From: Deltaproteobacteria bacterium
Lineage (GTDB): Bacteria; Desulfobacterota; JADFVX01
Direction of reading: 5' to 3'
Assembly: GCA_029860075.1 (NCBI GenBank)
Contig: JAOUBX010000029.1
Coordinates: forward strand, 1 to 47,868
Length of the DNA: 47,868 bases
Under the pieces are notes generated by a model that saw only the letters and a list, made by a program, of their open reading frames with translations, did not search any database and had not been told where the DNA came from. A program made the position numbers and the translations under genes. How positions within the stretch are numbered: the stretch's first letter is position 1; every line of letters begins with the position of its first letter. Positions 24,583 to 33,741 of this stretch are shown piece after piece.

Positions 24583-24610
24583 AAAAGCGGGATTTGATCC
24601 CGCTTTTTTA
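24583..24610 (+). terminator. Rho-independent terminator after the FmdB-type gene
   Basis: AAAAGCGGGA and TCCCGCTTTT form the stem with loop TTTGA, followed by TTTT. It closes the run from bioB and the zinc-ribbon gene. Confidence 0.9.
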
Positions 24611-24668
24611 TTTTGCCTGTAAAACATAAAAACTTTACTATTTCACGATAAGAGGTTAAAAATTCTAA

Positions 24669-25793
24669 ATGGAAAAAAGGGGTGAATACAGCAGAGGCAA
24701 AAATGCCTTTGGCCATCTTTTAATCTGGCTTGTATCCCTGTTCATTATCTGGTTCTTTTTTATCAAACCTGAGAATTCCGTCCACAACCCTCATGCCGAA
24801 CCTCGCACCGTGGAGGCCAGGGGAGATCTGGCTGAAGATGAAAAGAACAGTATCGATGTTTTTAAAAATATCTCTCCCTCCGTCGTTTATATTACCAGTG
24901 TCGAACTCAGACGTGACTTCTTCTCTCTTAACATCTATGAAATCCCGAGAGGGACCGGTTCAGGCTTCATCTGGGACGAGGAAGGACGCATTGTAACCAA
25001 CTTCCATGTCATCCAGGATGCAAGCAGAATAGAGGTAACCCTTGCCGATAATACAACCTGGAAAGCAGCGCTTGTCGGCGTTTCACCTGAAAAGGACCTG
25101 GCCGTTGTCAAAATTTCAGCGCCTGAAGAAAAACTCAAACCCATTCCCCTGGGCAATTCAAAAAATCTCCTTGTGGGGCAGAAAGTCTTTGCCATTGGAA
25201 ATCCCTTCGGTCTTGACCAGACCATGACATCAGGCATTGTAAGCGCGTTGGGAAGGGAAATTCAGTCCATTTCAGGAAGGACCATCCAGGGTGTCATACA
25301 AACCGATGCGGCAATCAATCCCGGCAACTCCGGCGGCCCCCTCCTGGACAGCGCAGGCAGGCTGGTTGGCGTTAATACGGCTATATACAGTCCATCAGGA
25401 ACAAGCGCCGGAATCGGATTTGCCGTTCCCACAGAGGTAGTCAACCGGGTTGTCCCCGACATTATCCGCTACGGCAAAGTGATCAGGCCCGGTCTCGGTG
25501 TTACCATTGCCCATGAATCACTGGCTCAACGCCTTGAAATAAAAGGCGTGCTCATCATCAATATCCAGCGCGGAAGCGCCGCAGAAACAGCAGGACTGAG
25601 AGGAACTAAACAGATTGGCGGCGAAATCATCCTGGGAGATATTATATTTGATATTGACGGTAAATCCGTACAAAATCCCGATGATTTAAGAAACGAACTC
25701 GACAGACGGCAGGTGGGAGACAAGGTGACAATAGGCATCATCCGTGATGGTGAAAAGCATTATGTCAATGTCATGCTGGAAGAAATCGCCTGA
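24669..25793 (+). CDS. HtrA/DegP-like trypsin-type serine protease with PDZ
   Basis: The protein has 374 residues. One N-terminal helix (LLIWLVSLFIIWFFFI, 17-32) anchors it in the inner membrane with the protease in the periplasm, as in DegS-like enzymes. The catalytic triad is H113 (NFHVI), D143 (KDLAVV) and S221 (GNSGGP). One PDZ domain follows (IINIQRGSAAETAGL and IIFDIDGKSVQNPDDL). Roles are quality control or signalled proteolysis of envelope proteins. ATG 24669 lies 75 bases after the terminator stem, so it has its own promoter. Confidence 0.92.
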   Translation: MEKRGEYSRGKNAFGHLLIWLVSLFIIWFFFIKPENSVHNPHAEPRTVEARGDLAEDEKNSIDVFKNISPSVVYITSVELRRDFFSLNIYEIPRGTGSGFIWDEEGRIVTNFHVIQDASRIEVTLADNTTWKAALVGVSPEKDLAVVKISAPEEKLKPIPLGNSKNLLVGQKVFAIGNPFGLDQTMTSGIVSALGREIQSISGRTIQGVIQTDAAINPGNSGGPLLDSAGRLVGVNTAIYSPSGTSAGIGFAVPTEVVNRVVPDIIRYGKVIRPGLGVTIAHESLAQRLEIKGVLIINIQRGSAAETAGLRGTKQIGGEIILGDIIFDIDGKSVQNPDDLRNELDRRQVGDKVTIGIIRDGEKHYVNVMLEEIA

Positions 25794-25824
25794 AAGATAA
25801 AGGTTGAATTTTCAGGTTGGTAAA

Positions 25825-26775
25825 TTATCTTAAAGGGGCGGTTTCCATGAACTGCCTCACCTCTTTAATCGTTGCAATACCCGCTCTTCCCCCGAGACAC
25901 CTGCACTTTAAAGCGGCGCAGGCGGAGGCAAATTTCAAGGCCTCCTCCAGATCCCATTCCTGCAACAAACCATAAATATAAGCGCCGTGAAAAACATCGC
26001 CCGCACCTGTCGTATCAAGGGCCTTAACATCAAATGCCGGGGTTTCCACAATACCCTCTGCCCTAAAGGTAAGGCTCCCCCTCTCACCCCGTGTGATCGT
26101 CGTCAGGCCAAAACCACTCTTCTTCACTATTTTACGAAAGGCCTCCCTCTTTTCATTCCAGCCCAGATCTTTTGCAAACCCTTCAGAGGCCACCACGTAG
26201 TCGCATTCTCTTGCAAGTTCCATCATGCCATTCCTTAAACTGCCTGCATCAAGCATGACGGGAACCTTTCTTTTTTGCGCCTCTTTTGCCGCATAAATGG
26301 AAGCATCCTTCATAAGTCCGTCAAGAAGAAGAAATGAGCTGTTCGCAAGAAAATCCCCTCCCAGTTCCCCTTCGGAAAGCGCCTTTCCGGAAGGTTTTTT
26401 CCAGAAAATAGTCCGCCTGCCGCCGGGACGTTCTACAGCAATAAAAGCCTTCTGAGAAGCGCTGTTCTCTCTCATGAGAAGGTTATTTACATGAATCCCC
26501 TCTTTTTCAAGAGAGCCTGCAATCTTTCTCCCCGCTTCATCATCCCCCCTTACACCATGAAAGGAACAGGGGATACCAAGCCTTGCCAGGGTGACGAGGG
26601 CCGTAGCAACAGGTCCCCCGCCTTCTTCATGGCAGTCCTTAACTTCACACTTGCTATCGGGTTCAGGGTATCCATCGACGAGTGAAATATAATCCCATGA
26701 ACATTGTCCGAGACCGGTAACATGCAGCTTTTTATTTTTCACGGGAAGTAACCGCCCTTTCAAGCTCCGATACAA
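25825..26775 (-). CDS. PfkB family carbohydrate kinase
   Basis: The protein is about 305-316 residues in the ribokinase fold. Visible marks are LGQCSWDYISLVDGYPEPD at the start (sugar-side strand), EEGGGPVATALVTLARLG (PfkB signature 1), and DTTGAGDVFHGAY with the catalytic Asp and anion hole. It phosphorylates a sugar or nucleoside; the substrate is not readable. Start is uncertain: TTG 26775 gives the longest form and overlaps the upstream gene by 44 bases, while GTG 26742 gives VKNKKLHVTGLGQ and a shorter overlap. It is co-transcribed with the DUF3108 gene. Confidence 0.88.
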   Translation of the reverse strand: MYRSLKGRLLPVKNKKLHVTGLGQCSWDYISLVDGYPEPDSKCEVKDCHEEGGGPVATALVTLARLGIPCSFHGVRGDDEAGRKIAGSLEKEGIHVNNLLMRENSASQKAFIAVERPGGRRTIFWKKPSGKALSEGELGGDFLANSSFLLLDGLMKDASIYAAKEAQKRKVPVMLDAGSLRNGMMELARECDYVVASEGFAKDLGWNEKREAFRKIVKKSGFGLTTITRGERGSLTFRAEGIVETPAFDVKALDTTGAGDVFHGAYIYGLLQEWDLEEALKFASACAALKCRCLGGRAGIATIKEVRQFMETAPLR

Positions 26776-27484
26776 TATAACCGAAGTTGCTTTTTGTCTT
26801 GATCTTTACAGGAAGCTTCCTCTCATCATCGGTAAGCCAGAGGTAGGACTCCCCCTTTTTCTTCCCCTTTCCTCTCTCTACGGCACGAATAAAAACCTTC
26901 AAAGTCTCGAATGTGCCCCATCGGACACTCACCTTTTCACGACCCATCACCTGAATGGTGTTTTCATAAATCCTCCCCCCGGAAAAGGTATTGATGAAAA
27001 CTTTTTCCCCCGCTTTGAGAGGCAACCTTCTTAAATAATAAAAGCTGGAGATTGAATCATAAAGATCAGGCGGAATGGAAATTATTTTTTCCTTTCCCCT
27101 TTTTTTGTACTTTATCTCACCCTTTTTGTAATCAAAAAAAGCAATTTCATCCCGTACCCTGCTATTCTCCTTTGTAAGGGCCACATATTTTAATGTTCTT
27201 AAATCATCGGTTGCAACATAGGTGTCTATACGGTCATTGAGACTGTAAAAGGTGGCGATTGCGTCATTTGAGCTTACCCTGGAAAGGAGATGGTAGGCCC
27301 TGGCGCCTTTCACGTCGACCATATCGACAACCTCCAGCACAGACCGTCCTGCCGGGATGCCTCCCCAGCTTAACCGGTATTCCAGCCTTTCACCCACCTT
27401 GAAAGGATCGGCAAAAACGGAAAGGGCAGCCAGAGTGCATATTAAAAAAAAGACTGCGCCAGAAATATTACCTTTTGATTTCAT
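26732..27484 (-). CDS. DUF3108 periplasmic protein
   Basis: The protein has 250 residues with a signal peptide (GAVFFLICTLAALSVFA, cleaved before DPF). The DUF3108 opening FKVGERLEYRLSWGGIPAG is clear, and ESYLWLTDDERKLPVKIKTK near the C-terminus is the family ending. The fold is a beta-barrel-like periplasmic domain with unknown role, found widely in Gram-negatives. ATG 27484 starts it, with AAAGGGG directly before. It overlaps the following PfkB kinase gene in its tail, so the pair is expressed together. Confidence 0.88.
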   Translation of the reverse strand: MKSKGNISGAVFFLICTLAALSVFADPFKVGERLEYRLSWGGIPAGRSVLEVVDMVDVKGARAYHLLSRVSSNDAIATFYSLNDRIDTYVATDDLRTLKYVALTKENSRVRDEIAFFDYKKGEIKYKKRGKEKIISIPPDLYDSISSFYYLRRLPLKAGEKVFINTFSGGRIYENTIQVMGREKVSVRWGTFETLKVFIRAVERGKGKKKGESYLWLTDDERKLPVKIKTKSNFGYIVSELERAVTSREK

Positions 27485-27734
27485 CCCCTTTATACCCTAT
27501 ATTAGTCCTAAAGGAAGCTCCAAAAAATTCATGGCCCACATATGCAGGTTCAAAAAAGCCACCTTTTGCATTAAAAGTTTTACCTATAGACTGGCTATAG
27601 GCTGCAATTTTTGCCTTGAAACTGACTTTTTTGATTTCCTTAACAGTCATCCGGAATTATTAGAGATTCCCTAAAGAAAGAATCATCTCTTTCCATATGT
27701 TATACTGAAGTATACGCCATTTGCGGCCCAAACA

Positions 27735-28235
27735 GTGAAGAAAAGAAAAAAGATGAAAAAATGGCTCCTCCTGTCAGCAGCACTTCTTGCCTTAAACGGA
27801 TGCGCTCATGTCGTCTCCAGGGCAAATCTTGAAAAAGCCGACAGATCAATTTCAGTTGCCGACCTTATCAAAAAACCTGAAAAGTACAAAGGGAAAATCG
27901 TCATTCTTGGCGGAAATATCGTAAACTCCCTTAACAAAAATGACGGAACCTACATCGAGGTATTGCATAAAAAACTCGACTCTCTGGGCCGGCCTGTCGA
28001 AAGTAATGAAACATTGGGCCGTTTTATTGTCTTTCATGAAGGATATCTTGATACGGCCATATTTGCAAAGGGGAGACGCCTCACTGTTGCCGGAGAGGTA
28101 ATAGGCCAAAAAAAACTGCCCCTGGGAGAAATAGAATATAAATACCCCCTCATAAAAAGCATGGAGCTGCATATGACAGACCCCCGTCAAGAACCCACTA
28201 TCAGGCTTGGAATCGGCATCGGGGGAACCTTCTAA
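27735..28235 (+). CDS. Slp-family outer-membrane lipoprotein
   Basis: The protein is about 160 residues with a lipoprotein signal (LLLSAALLALNGC). After the lipid Cys come DLIKKPEKYKGKIVILGGNIV and YLDTAIFAKGRRLTVAGEVIG, typical Slp family text. In Escherichia coli Slp is a starvation-induced outer-membrane lipoprotein. Start is GTG 27735 or ATG 27753; the latter gives the more usual short basic leader (MKKWLLL). The alcohol dehydrogenase gene follows by 31 bases. Confidence 0.85.
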   Translation: MKKRKKMKKWLLLSAALLALNGCAHVVSRANLEKADRSISVADLIKKPEKYKGKIVILGGNIVNSLNKNDGTYIEVLHKKLDSLGRPVESNETLGRFIVFHEGYLDTAIFAKGRRLTVAGEVIGQKKLPLGEIEYKYPLIKSMELHMTDPRQEPTIRLGIGIGGTF

Positions 28236-28266
28236 ATGACAGCGCAAAATAGAAGATCCACCAACG

Positions 28267-29295
28267 ATGAAGGCGCTGGCGTTGGAAAAAATTATTGATC
28301 TAGGGAAAGAAAAGGAAGCGCTGAAGACCATCTTTCCGCCCCTGCCGGAACCCGCTTCAGGTGAAATAATGATAAAAGTTTCTACCTGCGGTGTCTGTCA
28401 TACCGAACTTGATGAAATAGAAGGAAGAACAGCCCCTCCCCGCCTTCCCGTCATTCCGGGGCACCAGGTTGTGGGAAGAGTGGCAAAAAAAGGAAAAAAG
28501 GCAAATGCTTTTAACATGGGAGACCGGGTGGGTGTTGCCTGGATATATTCTGCCTGTGGAAAATGCGATTTCTGCACAAGCGGCAGAGAAAACCTTTGCA
28601 GCCATTTTGTTGCAACGGGAAGAGACGTCAATGGCGGATATGCCCAATATATGACGGTCAGTGAAAAATTTGCCCATGCCATTCCTGACATTTTTTCCGA
28701 TGTTGAAGCAGCGCCACTGCTTTGCGCAGGAGCCATCGGCTTCCGGGCTCTTAAGTTAAGCGGTATTGCTGATGGCGCTCATATCGGCCTCACCGGTTTC
28801 GGCGCTTCAAATCATATTGTCATGAAACTGGCCCGGCACCTCTACCCGGCGGCAAAGATATACGTCTTTGCAAGGAGCCAAAGAGAGAGGGACTTTGCCC
28901 TGGAACTGGGGGCATGCTGGTCCGGGAAAAGTGACGACAAGACACCGGAGAAGCTCCATGCCGTCATCGATACGACGCCCGCATGGAAACCGGTTATCCA
29001 TGCCCTTTCCAACCTCAAAGGTGGCGGCAGACTGGTCATTAATGCCATAGGCAAGGAAGAGCATGACAAGGACTGCCTCCTCGAAATGGATTACCCTTCC
29101 CACCTCTGGATGGAAAAAGAAATCAAGAGTGTGGCAAACATTACAAGAGACGATGTGTCCGGCTTTCTTAAAATTGCAGCCCAAATTCCCATAAAATCAC
29201 ATGTGCAGGTCTTTCATCTGGAAGAAGCCAACAAAGCTTTAGCAGAGTTGAAAGAAGGAAAAATAAGGGGGGCCAAGGTCCTCCAGATAGGATGA
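28267..29295 (+). CDS. Zinc-dependent alcohol dehydrogenase
   Basis: The protein has 342 residues of the medium-chain dehydrogenase type. Catalytic zinc ligands are in CGVCHTELD and in the following PGHQ, and the structural zinc site is CGKCDFCTSGRENLC. The nucleotide-binding turn is GLTGFGASNH. The family includes AdhA-type NAD(P)-dependent alcohol dehydrogenases; substrate is unknown. The stop abuts the start of the HIT gene, so the two are one operon, with the Slp lipoprotein probably upstream in it. Confidence 0.9.
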   Translation: MKALALEKIIDLGKEKEALKTIFPPLPEPASGEIMIKVSTCGVCHTELDEIEGRTAPPRLPVIPGHQVVGRVAKKGKKANAFNMGDRVGVAWIYSACGKCDFCTSGRENLCSHFVATGRDVNGGYAQYMTVSEKFAHAIPDIFSDVEAAPLLCAGAIGFRALKLSGIADGAHIGLTGFGASNHIVMKLARHLYPAAKIYVFARSQRERDFALELGACWSGKSDDKTPEKLHAVIDTTPAWKPVIHALSNLKGGGRLVINAIGKEEHDKDCLLEMDYPSHLWMEKEIKSVANITRDDVSGFLKIAAQIPIKSHVQVFHLEEANKALAELKEGKIRGAKVLQIG

Positions 29296-29298
29296 TTG

Positions 29299-29757
29299 AT
29301 GTTTAAACTTCACTCCCGGTTAAAGGAGGATTGCCATATACTGGGACAGTCGGAACTGTCTCTCCTCCTTTTAATGAATGATTTAAGATATCCATGGTTT
29401 ATCATGGTGCCAAAGCGGCCGGACATTAAAGAAATATTTCAACTTTCAGGAGAAGATCAACTACAGCTTGCAAGAGAATCCGCCAACCTTGCCTTTGCCC
29501 TGTCAACGGCCTTTAAAGGCGATAAAATCAACATTGCCTCTCTGGGAAATGTCGTTTCCCAGCTTCATATCCACCACATTGTACGCTTTAAAAATGATCC
29601 TGCCTGGCCCGGCCCTGTCTGGGGCCACAGTAAGGCAATCCCCTACGCTGACGAGGCGAGAGAAATGATAACAGGAAAAATAAAGGCGCAATTGAAAAAG
29701 GATTTTAATTTCTGCCGGGGAGCTGCCGGACTTGGGGATCACAGTGAAAATGAATAA
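29299..29757 (+). CDS. HIT domain protein
   Basis: The protein has 152 residues. It shows the histidine-triad fold with SQLHIHHIVRF followed by NDPAWPGPVWG. The first His of the classical HxHxH is Gln, a variant usual in this branch, while the nucleophilic central His is kept. Members hydrolyse or transfer nucleotides (Ap4A and similar). ATG 29299 lies four bases after the alcohol dehydrogenase stop; TTG 29296 is directly next to it and less likely. Confidence 0.88.
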   Translation: MFKLHSRLKEDCHILGQSELSLLLLMNDLRYPWFIMVPKRPDIKEIFQLSGEDQLQLARESANLAFALSTAFKGDKINIASLGNVVSQLHIHHIVRFKNDPAWPGPVWGHSKAIPYADEAREMITGKIKAQLKKDFNFCRGAAGLGDHSENE

Positions 29758-29957
29758 AAAAACAGCGTTTCTTTTGATTGAAACCTTGCCCTTTCCTGTA
29801 AGAGAGAGCTTGTCTCCCAGTCATTGCAAATAGACGGTTATGACTCTCAAACCAAACGATTATCGAACTTTTTTACTGATCATGCAAAATAAATGTTTCA
29901 TTTCTTTTCCTTTTCCATCACAATGATAGGACCGCCTTTAAAAATGGACAACAAAAT

Positions 29958-30809
29958 ATGAAGGAACTCGTACAGTGGCTCATCGAATTTGAAGGAACGG
30001 TTGCTGACTTATACTCTGAAGCTTCAGAGTATTTTGCTCATGACAGTAAATTTTCAGAGCTGTTGAAAGCGCTGGCAAGGGACGAGAAAAGCCATGAAGC
30101 GCTTGTCAGAAATCTGGCAAGTCATATTGAAAAGAAGCCTGAAGTCCAAACCGGCCTTTCTTTAGATAAAAAATTTAGAAACGAGATGTCTCTTTGCCTC
30201 AACAAATGTCGAACAAAGTTGCAGGCAGGCAACTTAAAGGAAGATGAACTCCTTCAGATATTAGTTCATGTCGAACTTTGTGAATATAATCACCAACTCA
30301 CCTACCTGATAGAAGCCGTAAAAGAGACGGATCATAATTTTACCGCAAAATTTGCCGGTATGCAGAGCCACATTGATAGCATAAAAAACTTCATCGATGA
30401 GCGGCTGGGCAAAGATCACCGCCTCCTTAAAAAGGTTCACCTGCCCCTTGTCTGGCAGGAAAAAATTCTGGTTCTGGACAAATCGCAGGCTTTTTGTAAA
30501 TTGCTTGCAAATATACTGGGCAAAGAAGGAGCTGTTTCTGCAACAAGTAAGGGGCAGGAAGCGCTGGAGAAAGTTTTCAGCAATTATTACAGACTCATCC
30601 TTTCGGAAATGCATTTGCAGGATATGAGCGGCATCCAGTTATACAGCCTGCTTGCCGGTAAATATCCGGATATTGGGAAAAGGTTTTTATTTATTACCAG
30701 TGATGATTCCGTAAAAAACCTCTCTTTTTTCAGGAAAAACAATCTTAACTACCTTATAAAGCCCGTTAATATAAAAGATATTATAAATACTGTTGCAGCA
30801 ATGATGTAA
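29958..30809 (+). CDS. Ferritin-like / receiver-domain fusion protein
   Basis: The protein has 283 residues. Residues 1-150 resemble a rubrerythrin/ferritin-like four-helix bundle: EFEGTVADLY, DEKSHEALV (an E-x-x-H motif, E43/H46), then ELCEYNHQLTYLIEAV and MQSHIDSI. Residues 165-283 form a response-regulator receiver with ILVLD (D174), LILSEMHLQDMSG, FITSDD and YLIKPV (K268). At the phosphorylation site Glu (E217) replaces Asp. No output domain exists. It may be a phospho-mimic receiver tied to an iron- or oxygen-sensing bundle; this is inference. It stands alone, with no histidine kinase nearby. Confidence 0.75.
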   Translation: MKELVQWLIEFEGTVADLYSEASEYFAHDSKFSELLKALARDEKSHEALVRNLASHIEKKPEVQTGLSLDKKFRNEMSLCLNKCRTKLQAGNLKEDELLQILVHVELCEYNHQLTYLIEAVKETDHNFTAKFAGMQSHIDSIKNFIDERLGKDHRLLKKVHLPLVWQEKILVLDKSQAFCKLLANILGKEGAVSATSKGQEALEKVFSNYYRLILSEMHLQDMSGIQLYSLLAGKYPDIGKRFLFITSDDSVKNLSFFRKNNLNYLIKPVNIKDIINTVAAMM

Positions 30810-30917
30810 TTATTACCTCCCGCTATCAAAAGCTTGCACAGCTTTTTCGTTTTAATACCTCTTTGAGTAGGCTATTATAGGCTAACAATTCCAATAGAAA
30901 CATTAGGGTTAAATGAT

Positions 30918-31487
30918 TTGAAAAGCAGTGCACTCGTTGAAATCAAAGGGGCTGGTAATATCCTCTTTGAACGGAGCCGCAGGGCCAGGCGTCTAAACAT
31001 TACCATCAGGCCGGTGAAAGGCGTACGGGTTGCCGTCCCCTGCTGGATGACTTTCGAAGAAGCCCACAAGATCGTCTCAGGAAGAAGCGCGTGGATCAGA
31101 AAACATACGCTCAGAATGGAAGAAGAAAGGTTGAAATGCAAAGCTCTTACAAAAGACCTGCCTCTTCCTGAAAGGAAAGAAGCTAAAAACAAAATAATAA
31201 AGAGAGTTGAGGCGCTTGCTTTAGAGCATGCTTTTCATTACAACCGCATTATTATCAGGAACCAGAAAACAAGGTGGGGCAGTTGTTCAGCAAAAAACAA
31301 CATCAATCTCAACATAAAACTTGCCAGGCTTCCCAATGAACTGCTCGATTACGTCGTTCTCCACGAACTGGTTCATACAAGGATAAAAAATCACGGAAGC
31401 AGATTCTGGGGAGAGTTGGACAAGATACTGGGTAATGCAAAAAAAATTGACGCAAAAATGAAACCCTACAGGCTGGATCTGCTTTAA
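30918..31487 (+). CDS. YgjP-like metallopeptidase (DUF45 family)
   Basis: The protein has 189 residues. The zinc motif HELVHTRIKNHG (H-E-x-x-H) is present, and the usual TRWGSCSAKNNINLN lies before it. This is the M48-like YgjP family, often encoded near restriction enzymes or alone, with poorly known substrates. TTG 30918 is the only start near the N-terminus (KSSALVEIKG); AGGG lies just upstream. It is convergent with capA. Confidence 0.88.
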   Translation: MKSSALVEIKGAGNILFERSRRARRLNITIRPVKGVRVAVPCWMTFEEAHKIVSGRSAWIRKHTLRMEEERLKCKALTKDLPLPERKEAKNKIIKRVEALALEHAFHYNRIIIRNQKTRWGSCSAKNNINLNIKLARLPNELLDYVVLHELVHTRIKNHGSRFWGELDKILGNAKKIDAKMKPYRLDLL

Positions 31488-31518
31488 GTCAGGTTTTAGC
31501 CTGCATTTCTCGCCAGGG

Positions 31519-32610
31519 TCAGTCCTGAGCGCTGCTTGCCCCGCTCATGGTAAGCTTTTCCATTTTACTTGCAACACCGGCGTTATCAGCAAAAAGCAAT
31601 CTGCTGCCTAAAGGTTCTGATAATCGGGAAAGCCGTGAAATTATCTCACTTCCCCTTTTCCCGGTAAGAAGCCCCGGCTGAAAATTAACTTCATAGTTAT
31701 TCACATTAAGGGGCAGGGCTTCAACCTTTCCGATGCCATCGTTATCCACTGTTATCCTGGCAATAATGCTTTCCGTCGCACTTTTGCTATAGGAACCAAA
31801 AACAAAATTACCGAGGCTGTAAAAAATAATGCCCTCACCGTAATATTCAATCCCTTGCAAAACATGAGGATGGTGGCCCAAAACGATATGGGCTCCGCTG
31901 TCTATGGAAAGATGAGCCAGCTCCCTCTGGTAATCTTTGGGTGTCTCCCTCTTTTCAGCGCCCCAGTGAAAAGCGACAATAACAATGTCTGACAGTTTAC
32001 GGGCCTTCCTGATATCTCTCTTTACATAGGCCGCATAACCGGGCGCAGTGCCGCCTTTCTTTTTTGTGGCATAAAATTCAAAGGGATAGGTCTTTGAATA
32101 GGAAAGAAAAGCTATCTTTTTCCCTTTGACTTCATAAATTGAACTTTTTCTTGCCGCGCCTAAAGTTATCCCCGCTCCTGCATAATTGATCTTTACATCA
32201 TCGAGCGCTTTTAGTGTGGAAACGAGGCCCTTCATACCGTAGTCCATCATATGGTTATTGGCGAGAGAAAGATGAGTAACTCCCGCTGCCTTAAGCGCTG
32301 CTGCTGATTCCAGGGGAGCCTTAAAGGTAAATTTTTTATTTTTAAAGCGTGAACCACCGGTTGTAATGGGAGCCTCCATATTGCCGATAACGAGATCAGC
32401 GCTTTTAAACAACTTTGCTGTTGCCCTGTAGGGATAGTCAAATCCATGCTTTTTTACAAAGGGAAGTACCCTGGCTGTGGGCATAATATCACCAACAGCC
32501 TGGATGACAATCTCCCCCTTTTCCTCTTCCCCATTTTTTTCCGCAAACAAATCAATGGAAAAGAAAAGTGCCGTAATTGCAAATACGATGATTAATAAGA
32601 TTCTATTCAT
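31519..32610 (-). CDS. CapA family protein
   Basis: The protein has 363 residues with a hydrophobic N-terminal signal (ILLIIVFAITALFFSIDLFA). The CapA (poly-gamma-glutamate synthesis) calcineurin-like fold follows: AVGDIMPTARV, GNMEAPIT, LANNHMMDYG, FHWGAEKRETP, LGHHPHVLQG and YSLGNFVFGS. This set is a complete metal-binding series. Such proteins are exported hydrolases or esterases acting on polymer or envelope components; the capsule genes capBC are not here. No clear ribosome site is seen before ATG 32610. Confidence 0.9.
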   Translation of the reverse strand: MNRILLIIVFAITALFFSIDLFAEKNGEEEKGEIVIQAVGDIMPTARVLPFVKKHGFDYPYRATAKLFKSADLVIGNMEAPITTGGSRFKNKKFTFKAPLESAAALKAAGVTHLSLANNHMMDYGMKGLVSTLKALDDVKINYAGAGITLGAARKSSIYEVKGKKIAFLSYSKTYPFEFYATKKKGGTAPGYAAYVKRDIRKARKLSDIVIVAFHWGAEKRETPKDYQRELAHLSIDSGAHIVLGHHPHVLQGIEYYGEGIIFYSLGNFVFGSYSKSATESIIARITVDNDGIGKVEALPLNVNNYEVNFQPGLLTGKRGSEIISRLSRLSEPLGSRLLFADNAGVASKMEKLTMSGASSAQD

Positions 32611-32895
32611 TAAAAATAATGATCTTTCTATTTCTGAAAAAAAGTAAAAAATGTTCTCAACAAGAACATATTCTATTATAGAAAAGATTGCAAATGATAA
32701 TTCCCGGATTGCAATTCAGGGAAGGGAGCAGTTTTGTGAAACCTAAGGACAGATAGTTTATCTTTAACAGTAGAAGCGCTGAATAATAACTAATCATGCT
32801 TGACTTTTTATGCGAGGCTGATATCTTAATGGTGTTTATTAAGGGGGACAACACTCTCTCGACTATATTATTGTTATATTTTCAGGAGGAATAAA

Positions 32896-33711
32896 ATGAG
32901 TGGAAACGGATACAACGCTACGGTAATCCAAAAAATACAGATGACGCCAAACCTGATGACTCTCAGGGTGAGGCCTGACGATGAAGTGCCTGACTTTAAG
33001 CCCGGCCAGTACACCGTTCTCGGACTAAACAGCAGTGAACCCCGTCTGGAAGAGTCGGCTACTGACGATAAAACCTATGAGAAAGAAACACTGATCAGGC
33101 GGGCCTATTCTATCTCTTCTGCAAGCATTGAAAAAGAATATCTTGAGTTCTATGTAGCCCTTGTACGAAGTGGAGAACTTACTCCCAGGCTTTTCAACCT
33201 TGAACAGGGTTCAAGATTATTTATGGGAGGCAAGATCGTCGGTATGTTTACCCTCGACTCCGTGCCACAGGAAAAAGATCTCCTGTTTATCGGAACAGGC
33301 ACCGGGCTTGCGCCTTACATGAGTATGATCCGCTCCGAGCTTCATATTCACAAAGATAGAAGGTTTGTTATTATCCATGGCGCCGCCTGTTCCTGGGACC
33401 TTGGATACAGGGATGAGCTTTCTATCCTGGACAGATATTCCGATACATTCAATTATATCCCGACAATCACCCAGCCTGAAGACGATCCTTCCTGGAAAGG
33501 AGAGACGGGATTTATACAGGATCTTATTACAACCGGCATTGTTGAAAGAAAAACAGGCCAAAAAATCACACCCCATAAATTCGACGTTTTCCTTTGCGGC
33601 AATCCCAAAATGGTTGAAACGGTGAAAGAAATTCTTATTGAAAAAGAGTTCACCCGTCACAGCAAAAAAGAGCCGGGAACCATCCATATAGAAGAATTCT
33701 GGAAGATGTAA
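32896..33711 (+). CDS. fpr: Ferredoxin/flavodoxin-NADP reductase
   Basis: The protein has 271 residues. The FAD site is RAYSISSA, the NADPH site is GTGTGLAPYMS, and the tail FLCGNPKMVETV completes the FNR fold. The C-terminal Trp (EEFWKM) is the usual stacking residue position. It moves electrons between NADPH and ferredoxin or flavodoxin. ATG 32896 has AGGAGGAAT upstream. A hairpin CTTAAT...ATTAAG (32827-32845) lies before it. It is followed by the NnrU-like gene. Confidence 0.92.
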   Translation: MSGNGYNATVIQKIQMTPNLMTLRVRPDDEVPDFKPGQYTVLGLNSSEPRLEESATDDKTYEKETLIRRAYSISSASIEKEYLEFYVALVRSGELTPRLFNLEQGSRLFMGGKIVGMFTLDSVPQEKDLLFIGTGTGLAPYMSMIRSELHIHKDRRFVIIHGAACSWDLGYRDELSILDRYSDTFNYIPTITQPEDDPSWKGETGFIQDLITTGIVERKTGQKITPHKFDVFLCGNPKMVETVKEILIEKEFTRHSKKEPGTIHIEEFWKM

Positions 33712-33741
33712 GCTTCCGGAGATTGCCTTCATAACAGAACC

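Noticed and set aside
27468..27674. Short overlapping frames before the Slp gene
   Set aside because: No ribosome site, no family signal and low-complexity content; they look like shadow frames.
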